NCBI RefSeq assembly: GCF_014645495.1
Contig: NZ_BMLV01000003.1
Coordinates: forward strand, 1 to 64,000
Direction of reading: 5' to 3'
DNA length: 64,000 nt
Source: Cloacibacterium rupense
Lineage (GTDB): Bacteria; Bacteroidota; Bacteroidia; Flavobacteriales; Weeksellaceae
Positions 23,265 through 33,646 of the stretch are shown here, one piece after another; the first letter of the stretch is position 1; every line of letters starts with the position of its first letter. The notes under the pieces were generated by a model. The model was not told the DNA's origin. It searched no databases and saw nothing but the letters and a program-made list of their open reading frames with translations. Both the position numbers and the translations under genes were made by a program.

Positions 23265-24944
23265 ATGGAAGTAGAAGAAAAAAAACCGCTCAATTTTATA
23301 GAACAAATCATAGAAAATGACATTGAGAATGGTCTTGATGCAACTAAACTAAGATTCAGATTTCCTCCTGAACCTAATGGCTATTTGCACGTAGGTCATA
23401 CCAAGGCAATCTGCATCAACTTTGGTTTGGGAGAAAAATACGGAGCTCCGGTAAATTTAAGATTTGATGACACCAATCCTGAAAAAGAAGAACAAGAGTT
23501 TGTAGATGCCATCAAAGAAGACATCAAGTGGCTTGGTTTTACTTATGACCAAGAACTTTATGCCTCAGATTACTTCCAGCAATTATATGATTGGGCGGTA
23601 GAAATGATTAAACAAGGTAAAGCTTATGTAGATGAGCAACCTTCTGAATTGATTACAGAACAAAGAAAAAACCCTACAGAACCTGGCATAGATTCCCCTT
23701 ACAGAAATAGACCCATAGAAGAATCTCTAAATTTATTTGAAAAAATGAAAAACGGAGAATTCGAAGAAGGGACAATGTCTCTAAGAGCCAAAATAGACAT
23801 GACCTCGCCTAATATGAATATGCGTGACCCTGTAATGTATAGAATTCTAAAAAGACCACACCACAGAACTGGCGAAAAATGGAAAATCTATCCTATGTAC
23901 GATTGGGCTCATGGTGAATCTGACTATTTAGAACAAATTTCGCACTCTTTGTGTTCTCTAGAATTCGAAAACCACAGACCTCTTTACGATTGGTATTTAG
24001 ACCAAGTTTATGAAGATGGTAAAGTACGCAACAAACAAAGAGAATTTGCCAGAATGAATGTTACTTATATGGTAACTTCTAAACGTAAATTACAAAGATT
24101 AGTTGCAGAAAATGTAGTTACAGGTTGGGATGACCCTAGAATGCCTACCATCTCTGGTATGAGAAGATTAGGTTACACCCCGAAATCTATCAGAGAATTT
24201 ATAGACAGAGTTGGGGTAGCAAAACGCGAAAACCTCATCAATATACAATTATTAGAATTCTGTGTAAGAGAAGACCTTAACAAGATTGCTACCAGAGTAA
24301 TGTCTGTAGTAAATCCTGTAAAATTGGTCATAGAAAATTACCCAGAAGGAAAAGAAGAATGGCTAGAAACCGAAAACAATCCTGAAGACGAAAACGCTGG
24401 AACCAGACAAGTGCCTTTTTCTAAAGAACTCTACATAGAAAGAGAAGATTTTATGGAAGAAGCTCCAAAAAAATTCTTCAGACTAACGATTGGAGGTGAA
24501 GTTCGTCTAAAATCTGCTTACATCATCAAAGCTACAAGAGTAGAAAAAGACGAAAACGGCGAAATAACGACCATCTATGCAACTTACGACGAAGATTCTA
24601 AATCTGGAAGTGGCACAGAAGCCAGCATGAGAAAAGTAAAAGGAACACTGCATTGGGTTTCTGCAAAGCACGCTTTACCAATTGAGATAAGAGTATATGA
24701 CAGACTTTTCACAAACGAACAACCAGACGCTGAAAAAGAAACAGATTTTATGGAATTTGTAAACAAAGATTCCTTAAAAGTAATTGAAGGATATGCAGAA
24801 CCGAGTCTTAAAAATGCAAAAGTAGAAGACCATTATCAGTTCCAAAGAATTGGGTATTTTACACTAGACAAAGATTCTACTGATGAAAAACTGGTTTTTA
24901 ATAGAACTGTAACGCTGAAAGATAGTTTCAAACTAGAACAATAA
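23265..24944 (+). CDS. glnS: Glutaminyl-tRNA synthetase
   Basis: 559 aa class I synthetase charging tRNA-Gln. The HIGH motif is HVGH (residues 42-45) in a PPEPNGYLHVGHTKA context typical of GlnRS and not GluRS. The KMSKS loop is the variant VTSKRKL. The C-terminal anticodon-binding beta-barrels follow (YIEREDF, GEVRLKSAY). ATG 23265 is preferred over an in-frame TTG two codons upstream. Monocistronic, with its own promoter and terminator. Confidence 0.96.
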   Translation: MEVEEKKPLNFIEQIIENDIENGLDATKLRFRFPPEPNGYLHVGHTKAICINFGLGEKYGAPVNLRFDDTNPEKEEQEFVDAIKEDIKWLGFTYDQELYASDYFQQLYDWAVEMIKQGKAYVDEQPSELITEQRKNPTEPGIDSPYRNRPIEESLNLFEKMKNGEFEEGTMSLRAKIDMTSPNMNMRDPVMYRILKRPHHRTGEKWKIYPMYDWAHGESDYLEQISHSLCSLEFENHRPLYDWYLDQVYEDGKVRNKQREFARMNVTYMVTSKRKLQRLVAENVVTGWDDPRMPTISGMRRLGYTPKSIREFIDRVGVAKRENLINIQLLEFCVREDLNKIATRVMSVVNPVKLVIENYPEGKEEWLETENNPEDENAGTRQVPFSKELYIEREDFMEEAPKKFFRLTIGGEVRLKSAYIIKATRVEKDENGEITTIYATYDEDSKSGSGTEASMRKVKGTLHWVSAKHALPIEIRVYDRLFTNEQPDAEKETDFMEFVNKDSLKVIEGYAEPSLKNAKVEDHYQFQRIGYFTLDKDSTDEKLVFNRTVTLKDSFKLEQ

Positions 24945-24950
24945 AATTAA

Positions 24951-24980
24951 AAAAAGCTTCATCTTTGGGTGAAGCTTTTT
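24951..24980. terminator. Bidirectional terminator, glnS / surface protein gene
   Basis: 11-bp perfect stem AAAAAGCTTCA / TGAAGCTTTTT between two convergent genes, with A and T tracts on both sides, so it can end both transcripts. Confidence 0.88.
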
Positions 24981-24988
24981 CTTATCAA

Positions 24989-27900
24989 TTAATTTCTATT
25001 TTTCAATAAAATCCAACCTTTGTAGGTTCTTCCATCTGCTGCTTTTATGACGTACCAATAAGAATCTGTACCTAAATTCCTAGAATTGAATTGACCGTCC
25101 CAAACAAATTCTGTATTGCTAATCTGCTGATACACCAGATTTCCGTATCTATCAAATATTTGTAAAGTAGAATTCTCTGGAAAAACATCTAGACCACTTA
25201 GTTTCCAATAATCATTTAAACCATCTCCGTTGGGCGTAAATGCATTAATTATCGTAAAAATTCTGCCCAATCTCATATCTCCGTGACAATCAGAATCAGA
25301 ATATTTTACATAAAAAGTGTAATCACCCGGCTGTAAATTGGTAAATACATTACTGTCTTGCCAAGTAATCAAATCCTTAGAATAGACTATTTTTCTACCT
25401 GAAGTTCCAGTAGCTGTTATGGTATAATAATCATTTTCCCCAGATAATTTTGTAATTTCTGGCGTATCTATATTGATGACTTTAAAACTTGTAGTATAAG
25501 TACAGTTAGATGAATTGGTAAGTGTCAGTTGATACGTGCCTATCTTTTTAACTCCTGTTAAAAAATTCTGACCAGCCCCTTCCGAAATTGTACCATCTGG
25601 GTATTCCCATTTATAGTAAATTACATTTAAGCCTGTAAAATCTGGACGAATATTTAACCCTATCAAGTCATTTTTACAGTAATAAAAATCATTAATGGTA
25701 ATGATAGGCGTTTTGTTAAATTTCAGAACATTTATGGTATAAAAATTAGGACAAAAACCTGCTTGAGAAACCTTAACATACAACGTAGAAATTCCCTTGG
25801 CTTCATCAAAAAGATAAGCGGAAGGATTCTGAATTGGGTTCTGAGCGTCTATCATATTTTGTCTTGTTTCAAAATACTCATACGTATAAGATGTTCCAAA
25901 ATTCGCTTCAAAAGTAGTTAAATCTATAATTTCTTTACCATCATTGCCTTCATCACAAATATTACCAATAGTAAACTGATTCGGGTTGATAGAAAGCTGA
26001 GTCCCATTCACAAAATTAATTTCAGCACTACTACCACAATCTTTCAAATTTTCTACATATACCCAAATTTTAGAGGTATAAGGATTCAGAATAAAATTGC
26101 TCGGATTAGGTATTTCTTTACCAGGAGCCCCTATATCTAATGGATTGAGATAAAAAGTATACACATTTTCATCACTTGGCGTTTGCACCATTTGGTCTTT
26201 GTAGTCTAAAAGATTGACATCATAAAAACCATCTACATTATTATCACAAATCTGAATGACAGAATTTCTAGCCTTTACAGGGAAATAAGACAACAAATTA
26301 ATAGGCGCTACAGAATAGCAACCATAAGTTCTAGATTGAAATCTGGCATAAACAAAGACATTAGCCGCGGAAGTAACGAAAGGAGATGCAATTCTACCCA
26401 CCGAAGTTCCGTTATTAGCATCAGCCTCAGTGACATAATAAGTAATTACCAAATCCGAAAGCTGAACTTTATTGTTACTTTGATCAAAAATCTGTGCAGT
26501 GGTCTGAGATAAATCAAATGACTCCCCAAAGTTCAAATCCTTGTCGCAAATTTTAAGCACTGCATTATGATTAAGATAAATTGGCGGATAAAATTCTATT
26601 CCGAAATTAATTCTAGAAACAGAAAAACAACCAGAATTTCTAAATTTTGCCATTACATAGACTACACTTCCGTTTCCTACGTTCACATTCGCTGGGTCTG
26701 AATACGGGTTAGAAAAAGAATTATTGGCAGGATTGTAATTTTGGTAATAAGTAAAAACCAAGTTCTCATTATTGATATTAATTTGAGACTCATAAACTCT
26801 TACATCCATATTTTCTTTTCCATCTGCATTGTTATCACATATATTTTTAATAACAGCATTTACTTCGGGAGCTATTTTTGGAGTATTAACCAAATTAAAA
26901 GAAACCGGGAAAATGATAAAACAACTCTGATAAATCACTCTAGCGTAGAGTGTAACATTACCATTAACCGTAGCAGAAGTAATATCAGTTCCCGTCACAT
27001 TTGCCTGAGCCGCTGCATTGGTATCAAAAAACAAAACTTGCGTACCTGATTGATTGTTAATTTGACGGGCATAATTATTTAGCGAAACAGTTTCCGTTCC
27101 ATCATTCAAATGATCACAAATACTAAATCGGTCAATATTTTTAACCAAATGAATCAAATAAACATTTATAGGCTTTATAGAATAACAATCTATTCCTTTA
27201 TCAAATCTTGCATAAAATATTTTGGTCACAAAATCCCCATTATCTGTAATTAATTGATTGGCAGGAATTATTTTTGCAGGATCATTATCTACTGCATCTT
27301 GATAACTGCCAAAATAAATAGGGCCTGTAACCGAACCGTCTAGTGGCTCTACCAACATTCCGGTAGTCAATGTATCTAAATTTACAGGAATATCTTGAGT
27401 CCCATCAAAACAAATGTAAGTATTAGAACTATTGAGCTTGATGACCCCAAAAATGACATTCATATTAATCTCTGCAATAGAAAAACAACCACTAGGGTAC
27501 TCTGCTCTTGCATAAACTTTATAAGTCCCTGCCACAATATTCGTAAGCCCTGGATTAGAAGGCAAGGCATTAAAAGCTGCGGAATATGAATTAAATACAC
27601 GAATAAGTGAAACACCAGTATCTGTAGTAATTTTGTCTTTAACCAAAGCTTCCCAATCATAATTTTCTATTCCATCATCATTAGAATCACAAACATTGAC
27701 ATCTATACTTACGGGTGAAGTAACGATTGGCGTAGGATTAAAATTAATGGTCACAGGCCCCAAAACATTTACACAATTTTGATAGGCTAACCTTACATAC
27801 AATTGAGTTCCATTTACCAAGTTAATGGTAGTAATTTGATTGACATTATTAAGCGCATCGTCATAACTAAGAAAATATGCAATGGTACCTTGGTAATTAT

Positions 27901-29239
27901 TACCTACTAATTTTGTATTGAATTTATTGAGCTCAAAATCATTTTCTACCCCATCATTCAGCATATCACATACATTCAATCTATTGGTAAGGATATTTTC
28001 TGAGTAAAACCTGAGCAAAAGCTTAGTGGTTTTTTTGCAATCAGGCAAATTCTTATTAGAAACCGTAACATTAAAAGTTCTATCTGCACCGATGGTAAAA
28101 GGGATATTCTCATCTACCAACTGACCCGTAACAGCATCTCTAAATTCAAAATTAAAATTAGAAATATCATTAGTGGTCAAAAATTGTCGATAATCTGCCA
28201 GAATAATATTATCTGTAACATTGCAAATAATTTTAGTAAATGCCTGCACTGTAGGATAATCTACAGTAAACTTCAGATTGATATCATCTGTATACGTGGT
28301 AGTCTCTCCATTACAAGTAGTGTAGATAATATCGACTTTATAATTTTCTTCTTTCTGCGGACATACCATCTGGTCTTTAGCTCTTCCTATTACATTACCT
28401 GCGGCATCATACCAAACAAAATTAGGAACTAGAAGACCACCATCAGGTGAAAAAACCCACGCCTCGTTTTGTGCCGCCCATATTCCTGTATTTCTTCCCG
28501 GAGCAGAAATCCCAAGATTTCCGGTGGCATCATTAATCCCAATCAAAGAATTTCTAAATTTTGCCAAACTACACGGCACTTCTTTATTCTCTACAAAAAC
28601 TTCTATCGTATTACTTCCTTCCGAAAGCGCAATCTGCGAAGTAGAACTCTGTGTATCGCAACCAGATAATTTACCTTTATAAAAATTTACTATAAATTTT
28701 CTAAAAGGAGCCACACCAATCACAGAATAATTAATCTCTGAATCATCCGTCACAGAAAAATACATATCATGAAGTACTCCAAAAATAGATTCTTTAGGCA
28801 GATTTTGATTCGGTAATGAGTCAGAAAAATTAGGAGCATTGGCTTGATTGGCTTGATTCACATCAAAACTGATCATTCCATTAGAGCCTATCAACAATTT
28901 TCGGTAAGATTTACCATAAAAACAAAAACTGAAAGGCAAATCAATTTCTCCAGTAAAAACATCATCCAAATTATCTTTAATGACTGTTTTATTGGGCACA
29001 GAATATGGCGCGTAAGGAGCTGAAGTGACACGATAAGAATCCGTCAATCTAAACTGAGGATAGTTGGCCGTTAATTGCACACAATTCCCATTTACGAAGT
29101 GATAACTGCAACTTATGGTAGGATTTTGATTTCCTTGAGCATCAGATATAAAAAAATCTGATTGGCTTTGAGACTTAAAAAAACCAATGGTTAAAAGCAA
29201 AAGAGCTAATATTTGAAAAAAAATATTTCTAAATCTCAT
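24989..29239 (-). CDS. Large surface protein with type B T9SS sorting domain
   Basis: 1416 aa from ATG 29239 (a TTG seven codons upstream is less likely). Signal peptide of about 26 residues (RNIFFQILALLLLTIGFF). Residues about 35-260 resemble an adhesin N-terminal domain. From about 335 to 1130 there are roughly nine modules of about 90 residues, most opening with a CDxNxDGxE-like line (CDMLNDGVE, CDSNDDGIE, CDHLNDGTE, CDNNADGKE, CDEGNDGKE). A PKD/Ig-like region follows, then the C-terminal domain with FTPNGDGLNDYW, IFDRYGNLVYQ and YKGWILLKNRN, the type B sorting signal of gliding-motility-associated proteins. It should be exported by T9SS and held at the surface, probably as an adhesin. Confidence 0.93.
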   Translation of the reverse strand: MRFRNIFFQILALLLLTIGFFKSQSQSDFFISDAQGNQNPTISCSYHFVNGNCVQLTANYPQFRLTDSYRVTSAPYAPYSVPNKTVIKDNLDDVFTGEIDLPFSFCFYGKSYRKLLIGSNGMISFDVNQANQANAPNFSDSLPNQNLPKESIFGVLHDMYFSVTDDSEINYSVIGVAPFRKFIVNFYKGKLSGCDTQSSTSQIALSEGSNTIEVFVENKEVPCSLAKFRNSLIGINDATGNLGISAPGRNTGIWAAQNEAWVFSPDGGLLVPNFVWYDAAGNVIGRAKDQMVCPQKEENYKVDIIYTTCNGETTTYTDDINLKFTVDYPTVQAFTKIICNVTDNIILADYRQFLTTNDISNFNFEFRDAVTGQLVDENIPFTIGADRTFNVTVSNKNLPDCKKTTKLLLRFYSENILTNRLNVCDMLNDGVENDFELNKFNTKLVGNNYQGTIAYFLSYDDALNNVNQITTINLVNGTQLYVRLAYQNCVNVLGPVTINFNPTPIVTSPVSIDVNVCDSNDDGIENYDWEALVKDKITTDTGVSLIRVFNSYSAAFNALPSNPGLTNIVAGTYKVYARAEYPSGCFSIAEINMNVIFGVIKLNSSNTYICFDGTQDIPVNLDTLTTGMLVEPLDGSVTGPIYFGSYQDAVDNDPAKIIPANQLITDNGDFVTKIFYARFDKGIDCYSIKPINVYLIHLVKNIDRFSICDHLNDGTETVSLNNYARQINNQSGTQVLFFDTNAAAQANVTGTDITSATVNGNVTLYARVIYQSCFIIFPVSFNLVNTPKIAPEVNAVIKNICDNNADGKENMDVRVYESQININNENLVFTYYQNYNPANNSFSNPYSDPANVNVGNGSVVYVMAKFRNSGCFSVSRINFGIEFYPPIYLNHNAVLKICDKDLNFGESFDLSQTTAQIFDQSNNKVQLSDLVITYYVTEADANNGTSVGRIASPFVTSAANVFVYARFQSRTYGCYSVAPINLLSYFPVKARNSVIQICDNNVDGFYDVNLLDYKDQMVQTPSDENVYTFYLNPLDIGAPGKEIPNPSNFILNPYTSKIWVYVENLKDCGSSAEINFVNGTQLSINPNQFTIGNICDEGNDGKEIIDLTTFEANFGTSYTYEYFETRQNMIDAQNPIQNPSAYLFDEAKGISTLYVKVSQAGFCPNFYTINVLKFNKTPIITINDFYYCKNDLIGLNIRPDFTGLNVIYYKWEYPDGTISEGAGQNFLTGVKKIGTYQLTLTNSSNCTYTTSFKVINIDTPEITKLSGENDYYTITATGTSGRKIVYSKDLITWQDSNVFTNLQPGDYTFYVKYSDSDCHGDMRLGRIFTIINAFTPNGDGLNDYWKLSGLDVFPENSTLQIFDRYGNLVYQQISNTEFVWDGQFNSRNLGTDSYWYVIKAADGRTYKGWILLKNRN

Positions 29240-29303
29240 TAATAATTCTTTATCATTCAAAATTATTAATTATAAACGATAAATGATTTAATTTATTCAA
29301 AAA

Positions 29304-29329
29304 AATAACCGAGATTGCTCTCGGTTATT
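29304..29329 (-). terminator. Terminator of the HMG-CoA synthase gene
   Basis: 11-bp perfect stem AATAACCGAGA / TCTCGGTTATT with a 4-nt loop, followed by T-rich sequence on the minus strand. Confidence 0.8.
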
Positions 29330-29331
29330 AA

Positions 29332-30657
29332 TTATCTTTTTTCGTAATATCTGGCTCCTACCAAAACTGGACTTTCTTTTTCTATTTTCACAAGCCCGAA
29401 ACCTTTCCAATCAGGATTTACAGATTGATCTAATTGTTTGCGGTGAAGCTTTTCATACGTATCAAAATCTATAGATTTTCTTGTATTCAGCTCTTCAAAA
29501 AGATTCCATTTTTCTACCACACTTTTCCAATTATCTCCTATTTTTCCGGCAAAAACTTTAGATTTACTTCCGCTTCCATAGGCCAAAAACCCAACTTCCT
29601 TGCCTGCTAAATCTTCTCCATTTGTGTAAGAAACTTGCAATGCCGAAAGCAATGCCATAAAAATAGAAGCCGTATATAAATTCCCTATTTCTGAACTTGC
29701 ACGTTGTGTAATTTCTATTTTCTCTGCCACCAGATTTTTATATTCTTCGGTTTGTGCAATGGCTTTTATATCATCTGAAGTTGCGGTATTCATTCCGTTT
29801 TCAATCCCGAAAATTTCGGTAAACAATCTCTTTCCGTGGAATGCATAAGGCAAATGGAAGATCAAGAATCTCCAATTTTCATATGGTTTTACTTTTCCGC
29901 TTTCTTCTTGGTAATGGGCATATGCTTCTCTTATTCTATCTTGGTAACATTGGTTAGAATATTGCCCTTCAAAAACAGGCTCATCTGTGAAAATTTCTAC
30001 TTTGTCTGCAAAAGTTTCTGGCAAACCTTGTATCAAATTTTTGGTAGTAGGTCTTCTAGGTTTAAAGAAATCAAAAACACTATCTGTAGCTACCCCAAAC
30101 TGATTTTCGATTTCTAAAAGCGTGGGATTATCAGAGATTAAAACCGCTACAGCTCCACCACCCTGAGTATATTCGCCAGTAGAAGCCAGTTCGTATTTTG
30201 CATAATCACTTGCAATAACCACCGCTTTTTTTCCAGGATTTGCTCTCACAAAATCTAAGCAATTGTGTAGAGCATCAACTGCTCCTACACACGCAAAAGT
30301 CATATCTACTACATCACAATTTTTGAAACTTCTCTCCCCGAATTCATTCGCCAAAGCACCTTCTACCATTTGCATAGCATAAGTAGCTGTAGGTTTGGCA
30401 GCATCTACCGCACTTTCTGTCCCTAGGTAAATTCTAGAAATTTCTTTAGGATTTATGTTATAATCTTTGATGAGTTTTAGTAACGCTTCCGCTGCGAAAG
30501 TGGCTGCATCTTCGTGCACATCTGGGAAAGCCATTTTCTTCAATCCCAACCCTTTTTCTAGTTTTGCAGGCTCTATACCACGCTTTTCTGCTAAATCTTT
30601 TATTTCTAAGTACAATGTAGGTACAAAAAAACTTGCCGCTTCAATTCCGATTTTCAT
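29332..30657 (-). CDS. mvaS: Hydroxymethylglutaryl-CoA synthase family protein
   Basis: 441 aa thiolase-fold enzyme. The nucleophile is Cys123 in DMTFACVGAVDAL, the general base region is GTESAVDAAKP (Glu81), and the His block is FHLPYAFHGKRLF. In the mevalonate pathway HMG-CoA synthase joins acetyl-CoA and acetoacetyl-CoA, and Flavobacteriia use this pathway for isoprenoids. It is somewhat longer than typical bacterial MvaS (about 390). No other pathway gene is adjacent, so a related KASIII-like condensing role is not excluded. Confidence 0.85.
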   Translation of the reverse strand: MKIGIEAASFFVPTLYLEIKDLAEKRGIEPAKLEKGLGLKKMAFPDVHEDAATFAAEALLKLIKDYNINPKEISRIYLGTESAVDAAKPTATYAMQMVEGALANEFGERSFKNCDVVDMTFACVGAVDALHNCLDFVRANPGKKAVVIASDYAKYELASTGEYTQGGGAVAVLISDNPTLLEIENQFGVATDSVFDFFKPRRPTTKNLIQGLPETFADKVEIFTDEPVFEGQYSNQCYQDRIREAYAHYQEESGKVKPYENWRFLIFHLPYAFHGKRLFTEIFGIENGMNTATSDDIKAIAQTEEYKNLVAEKIEITQRASSEIGNLYTASIFMALLSALQVSYTNGEDLAGKEVGFLAYGSGSKSKVFAGKIGDNWKSVVEKWNLFEELNTRKSIDFDTYEKLHRKQLDQSVNPDWKGFGLVKIEKESPVLVGARYYEKR

Positions 30658-30808
30658 TGATAAAATTTTAATATGGTTTAGAAGATTAAGCCTAGTCTAT
30701 AGACAGATTAATCTCATTCATTAAAAAACTGTACGAATTTAACGAGTTGAAAATTCATAACAAAAAAATTAGCTTATGAATTTTATCTTTTTTCTTAAAA
30801 AACTAAAA

Positions 30809-30830
30809 AACCTCTCAAAAATGAGAGGTT
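30809..30830 (-). terminator. Terminator of the M1 aminopeptidase gene
   Basis: 9-bp perfect stem AACCTCTCA / TGAGAGGTT with an A/T loop and a T tract on the minus strand. Confidence 0.82.
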
Positions 30831-30835
30831 AGTAA

Positions 30836-33337
30836 TTAATTCTTATAAGCTTCCAGAGTGGTATTAAGCAATTCTACTTGCTTGTTTACACTTTGATTGT
30901 TAGGGTTTTCTCTGAAGAGTTTCATTTTTCTTTCGAGACCTTTTTTTAGAATATCGCTAATCATCATTTTGGCTTGTGCATTGTCACCAATCTGAGATTT
31001 TACTTGTTTCAAAATACCAGTAAGTTTTTCTACCGCTTTGGTATTATCAGAATCCATAATCCAATTAAAACCTTCTTCTGCTGGTTGTGCCAAAGCTGGA
31101 TTTTGGAACCCTATAAACGGATAAAAAGCAACCGTTTGCGCTATACTTGGCATCTGAGATGTGATTTTATTTTTTACGATAATCGGTAATAACTTGTTCA
31201 TTACCTCTTCATTGGCATTTTCTAAATCGATTTTATCTAAAAGCGTAGTCACTTTTTCAGGATTTATTTCTGCAATACCAGCTATCGCATTTCCCTTCAC
31301 CGAATTAGAAACTGAACTCAAACTTTTCTCAAATAATGAGGCATATTTAGGATTTTTAGTTTTAGCCAAAACTCCTATTGCAGTTCCTTGAACCAATGTT
31401 TTCGGGTCGTTTTGAGCTAGTTTTTCTATATCTACTAAAAAATCTTTAGCATCTTCTGGCATAGATTCTAATGCTAAGATCCTATTTCTAAAGAATGGAT
31501 CTTTTAATGCTGCAGAAATGGTTTTATTGGCAAAAGGATTTTTACCTACACTCTCTTTAGACTCTTCAATCGCATTGTATTTGCCGTAAAATTCCTTAGA
31601 ATTGCTATATTGAAGATACAATTGCTCAGGCGTTTTGTCTTGTTTAATATCGCAAAGCAAAACTCCGTCTGCATTGGCATTAATCAGTTCTGGATTTTTA
31701 GAAGCGTCAAAAACGAAATTATTTTTAGAAGTTGCCGTTACCCAAACATTTTTTCTAGACATTTTACCATTTTCTAAAACATCTATCGCCAAAGGAAATT
31801 CAAATTTTTGGTCTTGAGTTTGAGCTACAGAAACAGTCACTTGTTTTTTCATAGCATCATAGGTAGAAGAAACTTCTAACTTAGGATAACCACTACCAAA
31901 ATACCACTGATTAAAGAACCAATTAAGGTCTTTACCCGAAACTTTTTCTAAAGAAAGTCTTAGTTGGTGCGCTTCACCAGTTCCATATTCATTGGTTTTA
32001 AGATAGTCTGTAAGCCCAGCAAAAAAGGCATCGTCACCTAAATAATTTCTGAGCATATGCAGAATAGCGCCTCCCTTGTTGTAAGAAACCCCATCAAACA
32101 TATCTTCTCTGCTATGGTAATTAAATCTTACCAAATCTTTAGAAATATTTTTAGGATCTGCTTTGAAACCTTTAATATCTTTCATCAAATGATAATCTGC
32201 TGCATCTTTACCATATTTAAATTCATTCCAAAGGTATTCTGAATAATTGGCAAAACTTTCGTTAACGGTAAGGTTGCTCCAGCTTTCTGTAGTAACCAAA
32301 TCCCCAAACCAATGGTGGAATAATTCGTGAGCAATTACATCTTCCCATTTATTTTCATCGATTAAATCTCCTGGTTTCTGCTGAGCAGATTCCTGATGCA
32401 AAACCGCAGTAGTATTTTCCATAGCTCCAGAAACATAATCTCTCGCTGTCATCTGAGCATATTTTTGCCAAGGATAATCGTAATTTAATTTTTTAGAGAA
32501 AAACTCCATCATCTCTGGAGTATTCCCGAAAATCTGCTTCGCAAAAGCCTCATAATCTTTTTCTACGTAATAATCTACGTCTATATTTCTCCATTTATCT
32601 TTGATAACAGCATAATCACCAACTCCCATAAAAAATAAATAAGGAGCGTGTTTTTTATCCATTACCCAATGGTCTGTTCTTAAACTTTCTCCTAAATTTT
32701 GAGAACTTTTCAACAAACCGTTAGAAAGCGTAACATATTGCTTAGGAACCGTAATGTATATCTCTTGCGTTGTTTTTTGGTTGGGTTTATCGATAGTTGG
32801 GAACCAACAAGAAGAAGATTCTGTTTCTCCTTGAGTCCAGATTTGTGTAGGTTTATTGGGGTCTTTTCCTTGCGCGTTGATGAAGTAGAGCCCTTTAGCA
32901 TCATTAATAGCGGCACTACCCTCTTGTTTTACTTCATTAGGTCTTGCCACATATTTGATATAAACGGTGTAATCTTGATTTTTTTGGTAGGTTTTATCCA
33001 AAGAAATTTTAAGAATATCATCTTTATATGTATATTTCAAAGGAGTTCTAGCTCCGTTTTTTTCTAATGCTACATCACTAATTATCATTGCTTTAGCATC
33101 CAATTCTAGTTCATTAGAAGCGTAAAAATAGGGCGAAGCAGTAATCCAAGCTTCTCCGTTCATTTGTTCTTTTTCAAAATTGAAATTCACACGCAATTTG
33201 GTGTGTTTCAACTCTGTAACTTTAGTATGAGTAGCTCTGTAAACTCCGGTTCTACCAGAAGTCTCGGTTTGAGCAAATGCAGTATTTTTGTTAAAAAAAA
33301 GGCCTAAAAATAAGGCGGCAATGATTAGTTTTTTCAT
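30836..33337 (-). CDS. Secreted M1 family aminopeptidase
   Basis: 833 aa with a Sec signal peptide (MKKLIIAALFLGLFFN, cleavage likely after AFA). N-terminal beta domain, then the gluzincin domain with the exopeptidase motif GAMENTT and the zinc site HELFHHW with the downstream Glu in TVNESFANY. The C-terminal 300 residues are HEAT-like helical repeats. It removes N-terminal residues from peptides in the periplasm or outside. No T9SS sorting domain. The toxin gene of a TA pair ends 3 bp before its start, so it may also be read from that promoter. Confidence 0.93.
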   Translation of the reverse strand: MKKLIIAALFLGLFFNKNTAFAQTETSGRTGVYRATHTKVTELKHTKLRVNFNFEKEQMNGEAWITASPYFYASNELELDAKAMIISDVALEKNGARTPLKYTYKDDILKISLDKTYQKNQDYTVYIKYVARPNEVKQEGSAAINDAKGLYFINAQGKDPNKPTQIWTQGETESSSCWFPTIDKPNQKTTQEIYITVPKQYVTLSNGLLKSSQNLGESLRTDHWVMDKKHAPYLFFMGVGDYAVIKDKWRNIDVDYYVEKDYEAFAKQIFGNTPEMMEFFSKKLNYDYPWQKYAQMTARDYVSGAMENTTAVLHQESAQQKPGDLIDENKWEDVIAHELFHHWFGDLVTTESWSNLTVNESFANYSEYLWNEFKYGKDAADYHLMKDIKGFKADPKNISKDLVRFNYHSREDMFDGVSYNKGGAILHMLRNYLGDDAFFAGLTDYLKTNEYGTGEAHQLRLSLEKVSGKDLNWFFNQWYFGSGYPKLEVSSTYDAMKKQVTVSVAQTQDQKFEFPLAIDVLENGKMSRKNVWVTATSKNNFVFDASKNPELINANADGVLLCDIKQDKTPEQLYLQYSNSKEFYGKYNAIEESKESVGKNPFANKTISAALKDPFFRNRILALESMPEDAKDFLVDIEKLAQNDPKTLVQGTAIGVLAKTKNPKYASLFEKSLSSVSNSVKGNAIAGIAEINPEKVTTLLDKIDLENANEEVMNKLLPIIVKNKITSQMPSIAQTVAFYPFIGFQNPALAQPAEEGFNWIMDSDNTKAVEKLTGILKQVKSQIGDNAQAKMMISDILKKGLERKMKLFRENPNNQSVNKQVELLNTTLEAYKN

Positions 33338-33340
33338 TAT

Positions 33341-33646
33341 TTATTTAAGTAATTTTTTTAATTGTTGAGGATTTTTCTTATTATCCCAAAATAACAATAC
33401 ATCATAATTATTTTCAGAAATTTTTACGAAGTATATTGTAACTTGCTTATTTCCTAAAAGCGCAAATTGAATTTTTGAATTTTTATATTGTGGATAATTT
33501 ATAATACCCAATTCTAAAGATTGGATAAACGTTTCGATGTCATTTCTGAAATTATCTATTTGTTTTTGCCTCCATTTGTATTTCAAAAAAGTATTGATTT
33601 CGTCTAAAGAATCTAGTGCTATTTTGGTAAAATGAACTTCAATCAT
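33341..33646 (-). CDS. RelE/ParE-type toxin
   Basis: 101 aa. The size, the N-terminal helical hairpin (FTKIALDSLDEINTFLKYKW) and the beta-sheet core ending in a VLLFWDNKKNP line fit the RelE/ParE superfamily, whose members cut mRNA on ribosomes or poison gyrase. The conserved aromatic and basic residues are partly present, so which target applies is unclear. It overlaps the upstream antitoxin gene by 4 bp (ATGA type), the standard order antitoxin-toxin. It is followed 3 bp later by the M1 peptidase gene. Confidence 0.85.
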   Translation of the reverse strand: MIEVHFTKIALDSLDEINTFLKYKWRQKQIDNFRNDIETFIQSLELGIINYPQYKNSKIQFALLGNKQVTIYFVKISENNYDVLLFWDNKKNPQQLKKLLK

